DNA of 22,738 nt from a virus. Below, piece by piece: positions 13,913-22,509 of the stretch. Numbering within the stretch: the first letter of the stretch is position 1; each line of letters opens with the position of its first letter. Location of the stretch: IMG/VR virus record IMGVR_UViG_3300042386_001572, positions 1 through 22,738 of that record. One strand, given 5' to 3'. A program made the translations under genes and the position numbers. Under the pieces are notes generated by a model. That model searched no databases. It had not been told where the DNA came from and saw nothing but the letters and a program-made list of their open reading frames with translations.

Positions 13913-16900
13913 TTAGTATTTTGCAGCTAATGCTAGAACTCTATTGTTCATTACAGTATTACCATTCGTTGTAACTGACCAAGTATCACCATCAGTTGAT
14001 GTTGCCAATTGATTTGTTCCGATACCACCAGCAACCCATTTAGTACCTGTCCACGTTACACAATATGATTGTAATGAGAATATTGTATTACTATTTGTCG
14101 CACCTGACCATGTTATACCATCAGATGAATATGCTAATGCATTTGTTCCTTGACCTGCAGCAACCCATTGTGAACCATTATAAGCTATACCATAACCAGT
14201 ACCTGTGATTCTACTATTTCCACTTGTTGAACCTGACCATGTTATACCATCTGATGAATATGCAATTCTATTTGCACCTGTACCAACTGCAACCCATTTA
14301 TCTTCACCCCAAGCGACATTCCAACATGTACCTGTGAATATTGTACCACTATTTGCAGATGCCGTCCAAGATATACCATCATCCGAATATGCTATTGTAG
14401 TTCTATTTCCAGTGCCACCTGCAGGTGATGAACCTACGGCAACCCATCTACTTCCATTATATGCCACAGTATTTGGTACACTACCAATCACATTTGAATT
14501 TGATGCCGCTGTCCAAGTTATACCATCTGTTGAATATGCAAATTTGGCAGCACCCGACGAAATACCAACCGCAACCCATTTATCACCTCCATATGCAACA
14601 CCTCTAACATTTGTTGTAAACATGGATGAACCATTTGTTGATCCCGACCATGTATTTCCATCAGAAGACCAAAGTAAAGCGTTTGAATTACCTCCACCTG
14701 CAGTTCCTCCTGCGACAAATATATTTCCATCAGTTGCAACAGCAAGTGCTGGTTGAGTTATAAATGTGGCACCATTAGATGAATTTGTCCAATTATCACC
14801 ACCATCATATGAATAACCTAATACGTTTACTCCACCCGCAGCAACAATAATGTTTGAAGGTATTGGTGTTGCAGTTGGTGTTGGTGTTACCGTTGGTGTT
14901 GGTGTTGGTGTATCCGTAGGTGCTGGTGTATTTGTAGGTTCAGGTGTTGGTGTTACCGTTGGTGTTACCGTTGGTGTAGCCGTTGGTACTGGTGTACTAG
15001 TTGGGTTAGGTGTTGGTGTAGGTGTTGCTGTTGGTCCACCTGGTGTTGGTGTTGGAGTAGGTGTTCCACTACCAAATGTTATTGATATTGTACTACCACT
15101 TACGAATGATGCGTTTGATGTTTTTGTTTGTGTACAAGATTCGGTATTAATTACAAAGAAACTATTTCCGCCACCAACATTTTGAATTCCAAACGAACCT
15201 GGCGTTGTACTTGTATATGTTGCGGTATCACCATTTTGTGATATTGTAATTGTTCCTGTTCCACCTGTGTATCCACTAAATTGTGATGTATAATCGGTAC
15301 CTACACTATCTTTTACACTAAAATGAAGCATTAAACCACTAACTTTATTAGGATTATACGTTTCTATGCTACTTCCTGTGACAATCATAAATAATGCGTT
15401 TCCATTTCCTGATGGTGCTCCTGCATTCATAACACCTTCATCACTATAGAAAAACCAAGATCCCGCTCCTGCTTCACTTGTTGGTGTTGGAGTTGGTGTA
15501 CTTGTTAATGTCGGAGTGGGGGTTGGTGTATCGGTAGGTGGTACCTCCGTAGCTGTTGGTGTAGGGGTAGGTGTACTTGTTAATGTAGGTGTAGGAGTAG
15601 GTGTACTTGTTAATGTAGGTGTTGGAGTAGGTGTTACTAATGAAGCTTCACAATCATCACAATTCAAATGAAAAGTAAGTGGTGAGCCTGTATCTGTTGG
15701 GGTAGCAACAATCTTATTGACAATTCTGTAACATCCACTTGGAGTTGCTCCTGTAAATGTTATGTTGTTTATGTCGCCAGCAGCGAATGCTCCTGGTCCT
15801 AAATCAGCAACTAATACGTTCAAATTAGTACATCCTGAAATTGTATAAGTTGTTGTTGTCCCATCAATACAATCCGAACAATTAGAATAAGATGATGATA
15901 TTGGGTTACTACCATCTGTAGGTGCTGTATCAATTTTATTAACAATGGTATAACACTCACTTGCAGTTGAACCTGTAAAATCTAAATAGAATGTATCACC
16001 AGGGAAAAATGCTCCTGGTCCTAAATCAGCGACAATAACATTTGAACTACTACATCCCGAAATTGTATAAGTTGTTACTCCACTTAAATCAATTGTAGGT
16101 GTAGGTGTACTTGTTGCTGTCGGAGTTGGTGTTGGTGTCATTTCAGGGAACACAGCTTTTAATGTTGCCGTATCACCAGTGATAGTTACAATGGTGTTAG
16201 ATGAATTAGGTACAGGTAAATTAACATTAGTACCCTCCCAATTTTGAAATAACCCACTACCACTAAACGCGATAATAGAATATTGTTGGTTTTTAATAAC
16301 ACTGATTGTTGTATCTGATGTATATGTGACTCCACCGAATGAAATGCCATCATAACCCATAACTATATCAATATCTAACGACGCCATTTCTGGTGTTGGT
16401 GTTGGTGTAGATGTCGGACCCGGCGTTGGTGTAACTGTTGGTGTTGATGTTGGTGTTGCGGTTGGTGCAACACAAGTTAATAATGCCACAACTTGATTCG
16501 ATACAAATTCAAATATAAAAGGTGCATTAAATTCACCATCGGAAAGAATGTAATAACCATCTGTTATGGATGCTAAAACATTTGAATTTGCACCAAGGTA
16601 AGCATAATCACCAACACTTACATCTGGATTATCAAAATAAACATCAAAAGAACCACTTATAGTGCAAGTTTCTTCATTTAAACAAGCAATACCGTCACAA
16701 GCTAATTCCAAATCAGTCCCAAATGGACCTGTAGTATTAGTTCTATCAATTAATGTATATTGGAATCCGTGATTAATTGGTGTAGGAGTTGGTGTTGGTG
16801 TCGGTGTATCTGTAGGTGCCGGTGTTGGTGTAGGTGTTGGGGTATCTGTCGGTACCGGTGTATCTGTTGGTGTCGGTGTATCTGTAGGTGCCGGTGTTGG

Positions 16901-17566
16901 TGTAGGAGTTGGGGTTGTTGATGTAGATTCTAATAAAATATTATCTCCATTTTCTTGTAATAAACTATCACCATTCTCTTGTAATAAACTATCACCTAAA
17001 TTATCAGTTGGTGTCGGTGTTGGTGTTGCAGTTGGTGTTGGTGTATCAGTTGGTAACGGAGTTGGTGTATCAGTTGGTAACGGAGTTGGTGTATCAGTTG
17101 GTAACGGAGTTGGTGTATTAGTTGGTATTGGAGTTGATGTAGGTGTTGGTGTACTAGTAGGTGCTGGCGTTAATGTTGGAGTTGATGTTGGTGAAGGTGT
17201 TGTACCCATACCGAAGTTTGTCCAATACCCATTACTGTTCAACCAAATCTTAGCATCATTACCTGAAGCAAAAGTTTCATTAAATTGAAAATTACATAAA
17301 TTAATAAATGAATTTTCGGTTAAACCTCCTGAACCCCAAAATCCAATATTACATGGAATAAAAGAAATTGGGTTTGGGTGTGTCCCACTTAAATCAGCAT
17401 ATCCTATGACATATTGTAAATCTAAATCTGGAGATGCCCACCATTTAACTCCACCTATATTGGATGAATAATCTTGTGCTGTTGTACCTATAGCTAAATC
17501 ACCTATTTGTTCTGTACCGTCTATCAAACTACCGGTATTGTATGCAATTGGAAGTATTGTTGCCAT
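13913..17566 (-). CDS. Modular phage adhesin: Thr-Pro linkers joining small domains, seven-bladed beta-propeller at C-terminus
   Basis: A 1217-residue tail adhesin read as beads on a string. Residues 1-120 are a phage N-terminal domain ([37 protein letters not shown]). Six Thr-Pro-rich linkers (122-189, 215-263, 367-393, 476-492, 645-697, 835-904) separate the following: an 8-residue triplication (191-214, GDSLLQEN), a beta domain with four Cys (264-366), an InlB-B-repeat-like domain (394-475, with FQNWEG and [10 protein letters not shown]), two tandem four-Cys domains (about 497-569 and 571-640), a jelly-roll-like domain (702-834) and a C-terminal propeller (905-1217). The propeller has seven blades, each with S-x-D-G-x-x-W, close to the sialidase Asp-box, and W-V-A-V-G strands. 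Propeller tips usually bind ligands, so this end probably recognises the host. A TATTTATT variant lies 18 bases upstream. Confidence 0.8.
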   Translation of the reverse strand: MATILPIAYNTGSLIDGTEQIGDLAIGTTAQDYSSNIGGVKWWASPDLDLQYVIGYADLSGTHPNPISFIPCNIGFWGSGGLTENSFINLCNFQFNETFASGNDAKIWLNSNGYWTNFGMGTTPSPTSTPTLTPAPTSTPTPTSTPIPTNTPTPLPTDTPTPLPTDTPTPLPTDTPTPTATPTPTPTDNLGDSLLQENGDSLLQENGDNILLESTSTTPTPTPTPAPTDTPTPTDTPVPTDTPTPTPTPAPTDTPTPTPTPTPINHGFQYTLIDRTNTTGPFGTDLELACDGIACLNEETCTISGSFDVYFDNPDVSVGDYAYLGANSNVLASITDGYYILSDGEFNAPFIFEFVSNQVVALLTCVAPTATPTSTPTVTPTPGPTSTPTPTPEMASLDIDIVMGYDGISFGGVTYTSDTTISVIKNQQYSIIAFSGSGLFQNWEGTNVNLPVPNSSNTIVTITGDTATLKAVFPEMTPTPTPTATSTPTPTIDLSGVTTYTISGCSSSNVIVADLGPGAFFPGDTFYLDFTGSTASECYTIVNKIDTAPTDGSNPISSSYSNCSDCIDGTTTTYTISGCTNLNVLVADLGPGAFAAGDINNITFTGATPSGCYRIVNKIVATPTDTGSPLTFHLNCDDCEASLVTPTPTPTLTSTPTPTPTLTSTPTPTPTATEVPPTDTPTPTPTLTSTPTPTPTSEAGAGSWFFYSDEGVMNAGAPSGNGNALFMIVTGSSIETYNPNKVSGLMLHFSVKDSVGTDYTSQFSGYTGGTGTITISQNGDTATYTSTTPGSFGIQNVGGGNSFFVINTESCTQTKTSNASFVSGSTISITFGSGTPTPTPTPGGPTATPTPTPNPTSTPVPTATPTVTPTVTPTPEPTNTPAPTDTPTPTPTVTPTPTATPIPSNIIVAAGGVNVLGYSYDGGDNWTNSSNGATFITQPALAVATDGNIFVAGGTAGGGNSNALLWSSDGNTWSGSTNGSSMFTTNVRGVAYGGDKWVAVGISSGAAKFAYSTDGITWTAASNSNVIGSVPNTVAYNGSRWVAVGSSPAGGTGNRTTIAYSDDGISWTASANSGTIFTGTCWNVAWGEDKWVAVGTGANRIAYSSDGITWSGSTSGNSRITGTGYGIAYNGSQWVAAGQGTNALAYSSDGITWSGATNSNTIFSLQSYCVTWTGTKWVAGGIGTNQLATSTDGDTWSVTTNGNTVMNNRVLALAAKY
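14855..15064 (-). repeat. (TP)n linker-coding repeat, linker 6 of the large adhesin
   Basis: A 70-residue Thr/Pro linker before the propeller. On the plus strand it is an almost uninterrupted run of GGTGTT/GGTGTA-type units. The same DNA pattern recurs at the other linkers of this gene and of the gene at 17612-19663. Confidence 0.85.
15476..15634 (-). repeat. (TP)n linker-coding repeat, linker 5 of the large adhesin
   Basis: A 53-residue Thr/Pro linker ([10 protein letters not shown] repeated). It includes near-identical direct repeats about 30 bases long (GGTGTACTTGTTAATGTAGG and its copies), a good substrate for slippage. Confidence 0.85.
16091..16141 (-). repeat. (TP)n linker-coding repeat, linker 4 of the large adhesin
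   Basis: A short Thr/Pro linker of 17 residues between the InlB-like domain and the tandem four-Cys domains. Confidence 0.8.
16388..16468 (-). repeat. (TP)n linker-coding repeat, linker 3 of the large adhesin
   Basis: A 27-residue Thr/Pro linker before the InlB-like domain. Confidence 0.8.
16778..16924 (-). repeat. (TP)n linker-coding repeat, linker 2 of the large adhesin
   Basis: A 49-residue Thr/Pro/Asp linker with direct repeats of the segment coding for [11 protein letters not shown]. Confidence 0.85.
16928..16996 (-). repeat. Three tandem 24-bp units coding GDSLLQEN
   Basis: [16 protein letters not shown] and GDNILLES follow each other without spacing. The first two copies are nearly identical in DNA (TTCTTGTAATAAACTATCACC on the plus strand), so the duplication is recent or kept by conversion. 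The block lies between two Thr-Pro linkers. Confidence 0.8.
17000..17203 (-). repeat. (TP)n linker-coding repeat, linker 1 of the large adhesin
   Basis: A 68-residue Thr/Pro linker with three exact-looking tandem copies of a 30-base unit ([10 protein letters not shown]; plus strand GTATCAGTTGGTAACGGAGT), a sign of recent tandem duplication. Confidence 0.85.
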
Positions 17567-17584
17567 TAAATTTTTTGTTACTAC

Positions 17585-17592
17585 AATAAATA
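17585..17592 (-). promoter_or_regulatory. TATTTATT, variant start-site motif, large adhesin gene
   Basis: A 7-of-8 match to TATTTATA in gene direction, 18 bases before the ATG at 17566. Confidence 0.35.
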
Positions 17593-17611
17593 GTTAATAT
17601 TATGTAAAATA

Positions 17612-19663
17612 TTAAATAAAATTACCGTTGTAATTAGATAAATTGTATTGTAAGGTCGCAACATGTTGTTGATCTTCGCCATTTTGTGATACTAAAGTAA
17701 CAATAGTACCTGTTGAAGCAACTCCATAAAGTCCAGTATATGTGTTATTAACAAACAAATATGCATCCTCATCTAAAGACATACTACCTCCTTTATACAT
17801 CATTACATCCATCACAACTGGATTAGAACCTAAACTACCATACCACATAGCATTCATGTCTATTGTAATTGTTGAACCACTAAATTGTGGAAATTGTGAT
17901 TTAAATTGTATTAAATCTATAAGGACAGATTCAAAACCTGTTCCTGTATTATCACCCGCCCATTTTAAAATTGGTGTTTCACTATCAACAGGAAATTCAT
18001 TAGACCTGTTCCATCCAATATATGTTGATAAATCATTTTGTCCAATATCAGGGTTACTAATTCTTGTTCTAGTATCTAAGTCAGCACCATCCGTGAACGC
18101 ATATGTTACAACTATATAGTCGGCATTAAATGTAAATCCACTAGGTGGTGGTGTTGTAAACGGATATGGTGTTGGGGTAGGAGTTGGTGTTGCCGTTGGT
18201 GCAGGTGTCGGGGTTGGCGTGTGTAATGCGTAAATCGGTATTATTTCCGCAGTATTTCCTGTAACGGTTATAGTTGTAGGATTTGACGTTGAATTACTAA
18301 TTGTCATTCCACTATAATCCCATCTAACAAAACTTTGACCATTTTGTGTTGTACCTGTAACACCATAACTAACGTTTCTTGTTACACCTGTAAAAATATC
18401 TGTAAATCTCTGTATGTCATCAAATTTAATAAATTGTCCTTCACCTAACCTAACCATTAATTGAACAATGTCAGGTGTAGGTGTCGGTGTGAGTGTTGGT
18501 GTACTGGTAGGTGTAGGAGTTACGGTAGGTGTTGATGTTGGAGTACTAGTTGGTAATGGTGTGGGTGTTGGTGTTGGTGTTCTAGTAGGTGTACTTGTAG
18601 GTGTTGGTGTTGGGGTATTAGTAGGTGTAGGGGTTGGTGTAAATAAATTATTATATAAGTTATCCTCACAATCATCTCCACATTCTGTAATACTAAAATT
18701 AGGTTTTATATTTGTATTATAATTGTCTTTTATCTGTAAATGTGTGAAAGGATATTCGTAATAATTGTATTGTAATAAATCAAATTCTGTCTCACCTTCA
18801 TGTATTTCTCCAGATTCAATTGTACCTCCACCAAATACTTGTACCAACGGATTTAAATCTGTTTTAAAATAAATAATTGTAATTGTACTTCCACTAACTG
18901 GTATTATAGATTCAATAAACTCAATTGATGATGTATTTTCATCGTGTGTAAATTCAACATCTTGTTTTTTTACTCTATCGTCAACTAATACACTAACCAA
19001 AGTACCAATATCTTGACCAACATCAAAAATTGATTGAGAACCATCAGCATTAAAACTAACTGTTTCAATCTGTCTAGTTGTTGGTATTACTTCTTCAAAG
19101 TTTTCTAATGTATAAACTTTTTGTCCGTTCAAATAAATTTTTAAAACTCCTAATCTTGCACTTCTGTTTTCATACCATTTTTGATTTAAACTCTCAACAA
19201 CGGTATAAAATTCTGTTGCACCCGTTAACCAATCCAATTGGTCTATTGTTGTTATCTTATCGGTAATTAAATCATTTATACCTCCATAATTTGGTAAGTC
19301 ACAACCATCCAATTCTCTGTATCTTTCAAATACTATTGAAAGATTAAAATCATTTGACGTTCCACCAGAACACAAAACAGATGTTTGTCCGGTTGCGGTA
19401 TAATAAATTGGTGTATCGTTGTTATCTAATTTATAATGAATTGCCTCCCACAACACTCTTCCATCATCAGTAAAAGAAAATGACAAATTATTATCAGCAT
19501 AATTTTCTTGTTCTGTTTCACCACTTATACCCCAATAGTAAAAAGTTGTTCCACCAGACCAATCAATTCCGTCTCTATTAAAAACAAAATCTAATGTCCA
19601 ACCTTTTTCGGTTCTTTTTCTTATGTAAGGGTCTCCTGATTCTAAAATATATGTTGTTGCCAT
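17612..19663 (-). CDS. Modular tail fibre/adhesin with two Thr-Pro linkers
   Basis: A 683-residue protein. Residues 1-198 are a phage fibre N-terminal region starting [20 protein letters not shown], with a [20 protein letters not shown] beta segment. Residues 199-268 are a beta module ([13 protein letters not shown], ending G-S-T-I-T-I-I-Y-F) that matches the first of two modules at the C-terminus of the gp15-like protein. A Thr-Pro linker (341-397) is followed by an InlB-B-repeat-like domain (399-481: [21 protein letters not shown]) related to one in the adhesin downstream, a second linker (482-506), and a C-terminal domain (510-683) with [19 protein letters not shown], an IDMNAMWYG strand and [10 protein letters not shown] cannot name that last domain; as the distal end it may bind the receptor. 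TATTTATA lies 4 bases before the ATG. Confidence 0.75.
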   Translation of the reverse strand: MATTYILESGDPYIRKRTEKGWTLDFVFNRDGIDWSGGTTFYYWGISGETEQENYADNNLSFSFTDDGRVLWEAIHYKLDNNDTPIYYTATGQTSVLCSGGTSNDFNLSIVFERYRELDGCDLPNYGGINDLITDKITTIDQLDWLTGATEFYTVVESLNQKWYENRSARLGVLKIYLNGQKVYTLENFEEVIPTTRQIETVSFNADGSQSIFDVGQDIGTLVSVLVDDRVKKQDVEFTHDENTSSIEFIESIIPVSGSTITIIYFKTDLNPLVQVFGGGTIESGEIHEGETEFDLLQYNYYEYPFTHLQIKDNYNTNIKPNFSITECGDDCEDNLYNNLFTPTPTPTNTPTPTPTSTPTRTPTPTPTPLPTSTPTSTPTVTPTPTSTPTLTPTPTPDIVQLMVRLGEGQFIKFDDIQRFTDIFTGVTRNVSYGVTGTTQNGQSFVRWDYSGMTISNSTSNPTTITVTGNTAEIIPIYALHTPTPTPAPTATPTPTPTPYPFTTPPPSGFTFNADYIVVTYAFTDGADLDTRTRISNPDIGQNDLSTYIGWNRSNEFPVDSETPILKWAGDNTGTGFESVLIDLIQFKSQFPQFSGSTITIDMNAMWYGSLGSNPVVMDVMMYKGGSMSLDEDAYLFVNNTYTGLYGVASTGTIVTLVSQNGEDQQHVATLQYNLSNYNGNFI
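18146..18220 (-). repeat. (TP)n linker-coding repeat, linker 2 of the 683-aa fibre
   Basis: A 25-residue Thr/Pro linker between the InlB-like domain and the C-terminal domain, written in the same GGTGTT-type DNA on the plus strand. Confidence 0.8.
18473..18643 (-). repeat. (TP)n linker-coding repeat, linker 1 of the 683-aa fibre
   Basis: A 57-residue Thr/Pro linker ([16 protein letters not shown] units). Its plus-strand DNA is G-rich (GGTGTAGGTGTCGGTGTGAG and similar), like the linkers of the neighbouring adhesin gene. Confidence 0.85.
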
Positions 19664-19667
19664 TCTT

Positions 19668-19675
19668 TATAAATA
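19668..19675 (-). promoter_or_regulatory. TATTTATA start-site motif, 683-aa fibre gene
   Basis: Exact TATTTATA in gene direction, 4 bases (AAGA) before the ATG at 19663, in a 47-base gap between two minus-strand genes. This favours the gene-direction reading. Confidence 0.5.
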
Positions 19676-19710
19676 TTAGTATAATCTTTCTATTGAAATT
19701 ATATTATTGT

Positions 19711-22164
19711 TTATTCACCTACCCATCTTGCCTGAAACCAAGACCTTCCTTCGTATTGCGATCTTGAATTAGATGCCCCACCAACATTTACAATGTTTAT
19801 GAAATCAGTTGAACCATTTAGATACACAATTTTTGTTACCTGTTGAGCCACTGCACCAAAAGCACCAGTAGTAACAACAATTCCATTATTTTTTTTAATT
19901 GCCATAGACGCTTCACTATTTCTATATACATCATAGGTTGCAGTAATTTCCCAATAACCAGCCTTCTGCGGAGTAAATGTATAAGTTGAAGTATTAAACC
20001 AACTACTTGATACATTAACCGTATTATTCACAACACTATATCTACAAGGGTCTTCAGTAAATGAACCTGGTAAGGTATAAGTAACATCTGCGTATGCTTC
20101 AAGTAAATAAAGAGTTGGTGCAAGATTTGTTGATACACCATTTCCTAAAGTAGTCAAATCAAAATATCCACCTCTAGCGTTACCACCTTGTTCAAAAATT
20201 CTTAATCTATTTTGATAAGAATCAATTGTAATTCCACTACCTGTAAGTGAGTTGTTTGTTTGTGATTTTGCTAATAAAATTTCTCCACCTTCATCACCAC
20301 TTCCAGTTCCAACTTGTAATTTAGTTGTTATTATGTTCATTGAACCACTTATTATTACTGAACCTGTAATATTTTGAGTTGTTGAAATTGAACCTGTTGT
20401 TAGAACATTACCACCTGTACCTGTAACATTTAAGTTTCCGCCAACATTCACATCACTTGTTGTGGTTAAACCACTAATTGCGGTTAGTGCAAATGTTGGG
20501 TTGATTTGAATATAGTTTGCTACTGCTGTACCATCACTTCCGGCTGAAACGGTTCCTCCACCCCAAGCATTGATGGTATAAACTGTTGGTGTAGTTACTG
20601 TTAATACCCAAGTTCCTTGAAGTCCATTATTTACTGTACCGCTGGCTTGATACCAATTAAAAACACTGGTGTTTGCAACCTGTGAACCACCTGTAAATAT
20701 ACCCATTGCACTATAACCGCCATTAACTTTTGCCTGAGCAGTAATCAAGTAAGTACCTGGTTGTAGAGTTGGCAGGGTAAAGACGGTAGTTCCTGGACTT
20801 GAGGCTCCAACCACTTGATTATAACTGTTTGACAAAGTCACTTTACCAACTGTTGCATTCATCGTTCCCGTTGCGGTTGATTGAATTGCAACCACACCTG
20901 TTGTGAGATTTGCCACACCATAAGTTGTTGGTTGTCCGTTTACAATTACATTATCAAATGAACCTGTTGGAGCCGTTAAAGTTGTTCCACTATATGTTAA
21001 ACCTGATTGAACGGTTGCGTTTGTTCCTGAACCATTATATGTTATTAAACCACCGGCTGTTGAACCTGTAAGTGTTACTAAACCTGATGTTCCGCTAGTA
21101 CCACTTGTTCCCGCCGTTCCTGATGAACCTGATGTTCCTGAAGAACCTGAAGAACCTGAAGAACCACTAGAACCTGAAGTTCCTGAAGAACCATCTGATC
21201 CTGATGAACCTGAAGTACCAGCAGTTCCTGAAGTACCTGCAGTTCCTGAAGAACCACTAGAACCTGATGAACCATCTGAACCTGAAGAACCTGAAGTTCC
21301 TGATGTACCAGCAGTTCCTGAAGAACCACTAGAACCTGACGAACCTGATGTTCCCGAAGAACCGTTAGAACCTGACGTTCCACTTGTTCCTGAGGAACCA
21401 TTAGAACCACTCGTTCCTGATGAACCTGATGAACCTGATGAACCTGAACTACCATTAGAACCGGATGTTCCACTAGTCCCGGCAGTACCTGAAGAACCTA
21501 TACCAGATGTACCACTAGTACCTGATGTTCCATTTATACCGCTGGTTCCAGATGTACCGTTAATACCGCTAGTACCTGAAGTACCATCACTACCACTTGA
21601 ACCATTAGAACCCGATGTTCCACTACTACCATTAGAACCTGATGTTCCTGAACTACCGTCACTTCCACTAGTACCTGAAGAACCGTTAGAACCTGATGTT
21701 CCATCCACACCACTAGTTCCTGAACTACCACTAGTTCCTGACGTTCCGTCTATACCATTTGATCCTGATGAACCATTAATACCTGAAGTACCACTCGTTC
21801 CATCAATACCAGATGAACCACTTGTCCCATTAATACCCGATGAACCAGATGTGCCACTACTTCCATTTGAACCTGATAATCCACTTGTTCCTGAGGAACC
21901 ATCACTTCCTGATGTACCAGAACTTCCGTTAGAACCCGAAGAACCAGAACTACCATTAGAACCTGATGTTCCACTACTTCCGTTTGACCCTGAAGTACCT
22001 GACGTTCCAGATGAACCGGCAGTACCTGAAGTTTGTGAATTTCCCAATATGGTTTCACGAGTTACTTTATAAGTGGTTGTTTCACCACTATTATTCATAA
22101 TAAAATATGCTCCTGTTGTGTCCCCAGTGAATAATGGTAATTCGTTTACTTTTTTATTGTTCAT
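19711..22164 (-). CDS. Collagen-like tail fibre with C1q/TNF-like jelly-roll domains
   Basis: An 817-residue fibre. The N-terminus, KKVNELPLFTGDTTGAYFIM, is the phage-fibre attachment peptide also seen on the nonapeptide fibre. Residues 47-361 are Gly-X-Y triplets, about 104 of them, nearly all G-[ST]-[SNDAT], without proline, and with one visible break (Gly-Ile). Then come a beta domain (about 432-553: TLPTLQPGTYLITAQAKVNG, AVANYIQINPT), a fibre segment with GDEGGEILLAKS and NRLRIFEQGG, known from phage fibres, and a second jelly roll (about 690-817: FTPQKAGYWEITATYDVYRN, MAIKKNNGIVV, VYLNGSTDFI, WFQARWVGE) in the C1q pattern. Collagen-like stalks ending in jelly rolls trimerise, as in C1q. 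Without proline, the stalk's stability must come from elsewhere. The C-terminal domain is the likely receptor binder. TATTTATC lies 4 bases upstream of the start. Confidence 0.8.
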   Translation of the reverse strand: MNNKKVNELPLFTGDTTGAYFIMNNSGETTTYKVTRETILGNSQTSGTAGSSGTSGTSGSNGSSGTSGSNGSSGSSGSNGSSGTSGSDGSSGTSGLSGSNGSSGTSGSSGINGTSGSSGIDGTSGTSGINGSSGSNGIDGTSGTSGSSGTSGVDGTSGSNGSSGTSGSDGSSGTSGSNGSSGTSGSNGSSGSDGTSGTSGINGTSGTSGINGTSGTSGTSGIGSSGTAGTSGTSGSNGSSGSSGSSGSSGTSGSNGSSGTSGTSGSNGSSGTSGSSGSSGSSGTAGTSGTSGSSGSDGSSGSSGSSGTAGTSGTAGTSGSSGSDGSSGTSGSSGSSGSSGSSGTSGSSGTAGTSGTSGTSGLVTLTGSTAGGLITYNGSGTNATVQSGLTYSGTTLTAPTGSFDNVIVNGQPTTYGVANLTTGVVAIQSTATGTMNATVGKVTLSNSYNQVVGASSPGTTVFTLPTLQPGTYLITAQAKVNGGYSAMGIFTGGSQVANTSVFNWYQASGTVNNGLQGTWVLTVTTPTVYTINAWGGGTVSAGSDGTAVANYIQINPTFALTAISGLTTTSDVNVGGNLNVTGTGGNVLTTGSISTTQNITGSVIISGSMNIITTKLQVGTGSGDEGGEILLAKSQTNNSLTGSGITIDSYQNRLRIFEQGGNARGGYFDLTTLGNGVSTNLAPTLYLLEAYADVTYTLPGSFTEDPCRYSVVNNTVNVSSSWFNTSTYTFTPQKAGYWEITATYDVYRNSEASMAIKKNNGIVVTTGAFGAVAQQVTKIVYLNGSTDFINIVNVGGASNSRSQYEGRSWFQARWVGE
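21084..22026 (-). repeat. Gly-X-Y (collagen-like) coding repeat
   Basis: 9-base units coding G-[ST]-S, G-S-[ND] and similar triplets, with varied synonymous codons (GGT, GGA, GGC and GGG for Gly; TCA, AGT and TCT for Ser). The varied codons argue that the repeat is kept by selection at protein level and not by fresh slippage. One triplet is short (Gly-Ile, near 21500). Confidence 0.85.
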
Positions 22165-22168
22165 TTAA

Positions 22169-22176
22169 GATAAATA
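22169..22176 (-). promoter_or_regulatory. TATTTATC, variant start-site motif, collagen-like fibre gene
   Basis: A 7-of-8 match to TATTTATA in gene direction, 4 bases (TTAA) before the ATG at 22164. The spacing equals that of the exact copies at 10654, 19668 and 22477. Confidence 0.4.
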
Positions 22177-22181
22177 TTTTT

Positions 22182-22472
22182 TTAATGTTGATATTGTATG
22201 CACTCTTCGTTTTGTGTTAGTATTGAAAATTCGTCTTGTGTTAAAATGGTATAATCACACCCATACTCAACACTTGAACCTACAGTGCTTTCATATATAA
22301 TTGGTAATGATGGTTCACGACTATTATCCAGTTGAAAGTCATACTCTTCAGAAAAATCTAAAACTATGTCTATCCACCCAGTTTTATCTAATGTGAAATC
22401 ATATGTTTCTGAATTATCAATCTTCAAATCCAATTTTGAACCATAATATTTCAAAATATTCTGTCTAGTCAT
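22182..22472 (-). CDS. Hypothetical small protein with two internal duplications
   Basis: 96 residues, no recognised family. Two internal repeats are visible: LKIDNSETYDFTLDK (about 16-30) against IVLDFSEEYDFQLDN (36-50), a 20-residue period of acidic beta strands, and YTILTQDE against FSILTQNE (74-81 and 82-89) in tandem. The second motif recalls the GDSLLQEN repeats in the large adhesin, a type of short phage linker. As first gene of the minus-strand fibre block, ending 17 bases before the next start, it is probably a small structural or fibre-linked protein (inference from position). An exact TATTTATA lies 4 bases before the ATG. Confidence 0.65.
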   Translation of the reverse strand: MTRQNILKYYGSKLDLKIDNSETYDFTLDKTGWIDIVLDFSEEYDFQLDNSREPSLPIIYESTVGSSVEYGCDYTILTQDEFSILTQNEECIQYQH

Positions 22473-22476
22473 ATTT

Positions 22477-22484
22477 TATAAATA
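22477..22484 (-). promoter_or_regulatory. TATTTATA start-site motif, first gene of the fibre block
   Basis: Exact TATTTATA in gene direction, 4 bases (AAAT) before the ATG at 22472. It lies in a 52-base divergent region that also holds the plus-strand copy at 22502. Confidence 0.5.
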
Positions 22485-22501
22485 TCTTTCATACTATTTG
22501 A

Positions 22502-22509
22502 TATTTATA
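22502..22509 (+). promoter_or_regulatory. TATTTATA start-site motif, right-edge gene
   Basis: Exact TATTTATA on the plus strand, 15 bases before the ATG at 22525, the same spacing as at the plus-strand neck gene (6152 and 6175). Confidence 0.5.

Noticed and set aside
14850-15185. Plus-strand open frame coding a Val-Gly repeat protein (also at 18468-18722)
   Set aside because: It is the antisense reading of the Thr-Pro linkers; real domains, start motif and codon structure are on the minus strand.
21851-22072. Plus-strand open frame rich in Pro/Glu/Leu opposite the collagen-like stalk, and similar minus-strand frames rich in Val/Gln
   Set aside because: By-products of the 9-base Gly-X-Y repeat in other frames; the collagen-like frame continues into recognisable fibre domains.
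13913-22164. Diversity-generating retroelement acting on the adhesins
   Set aside because: No reverse transcriptase and no template/variable repeat pair were found in the window.
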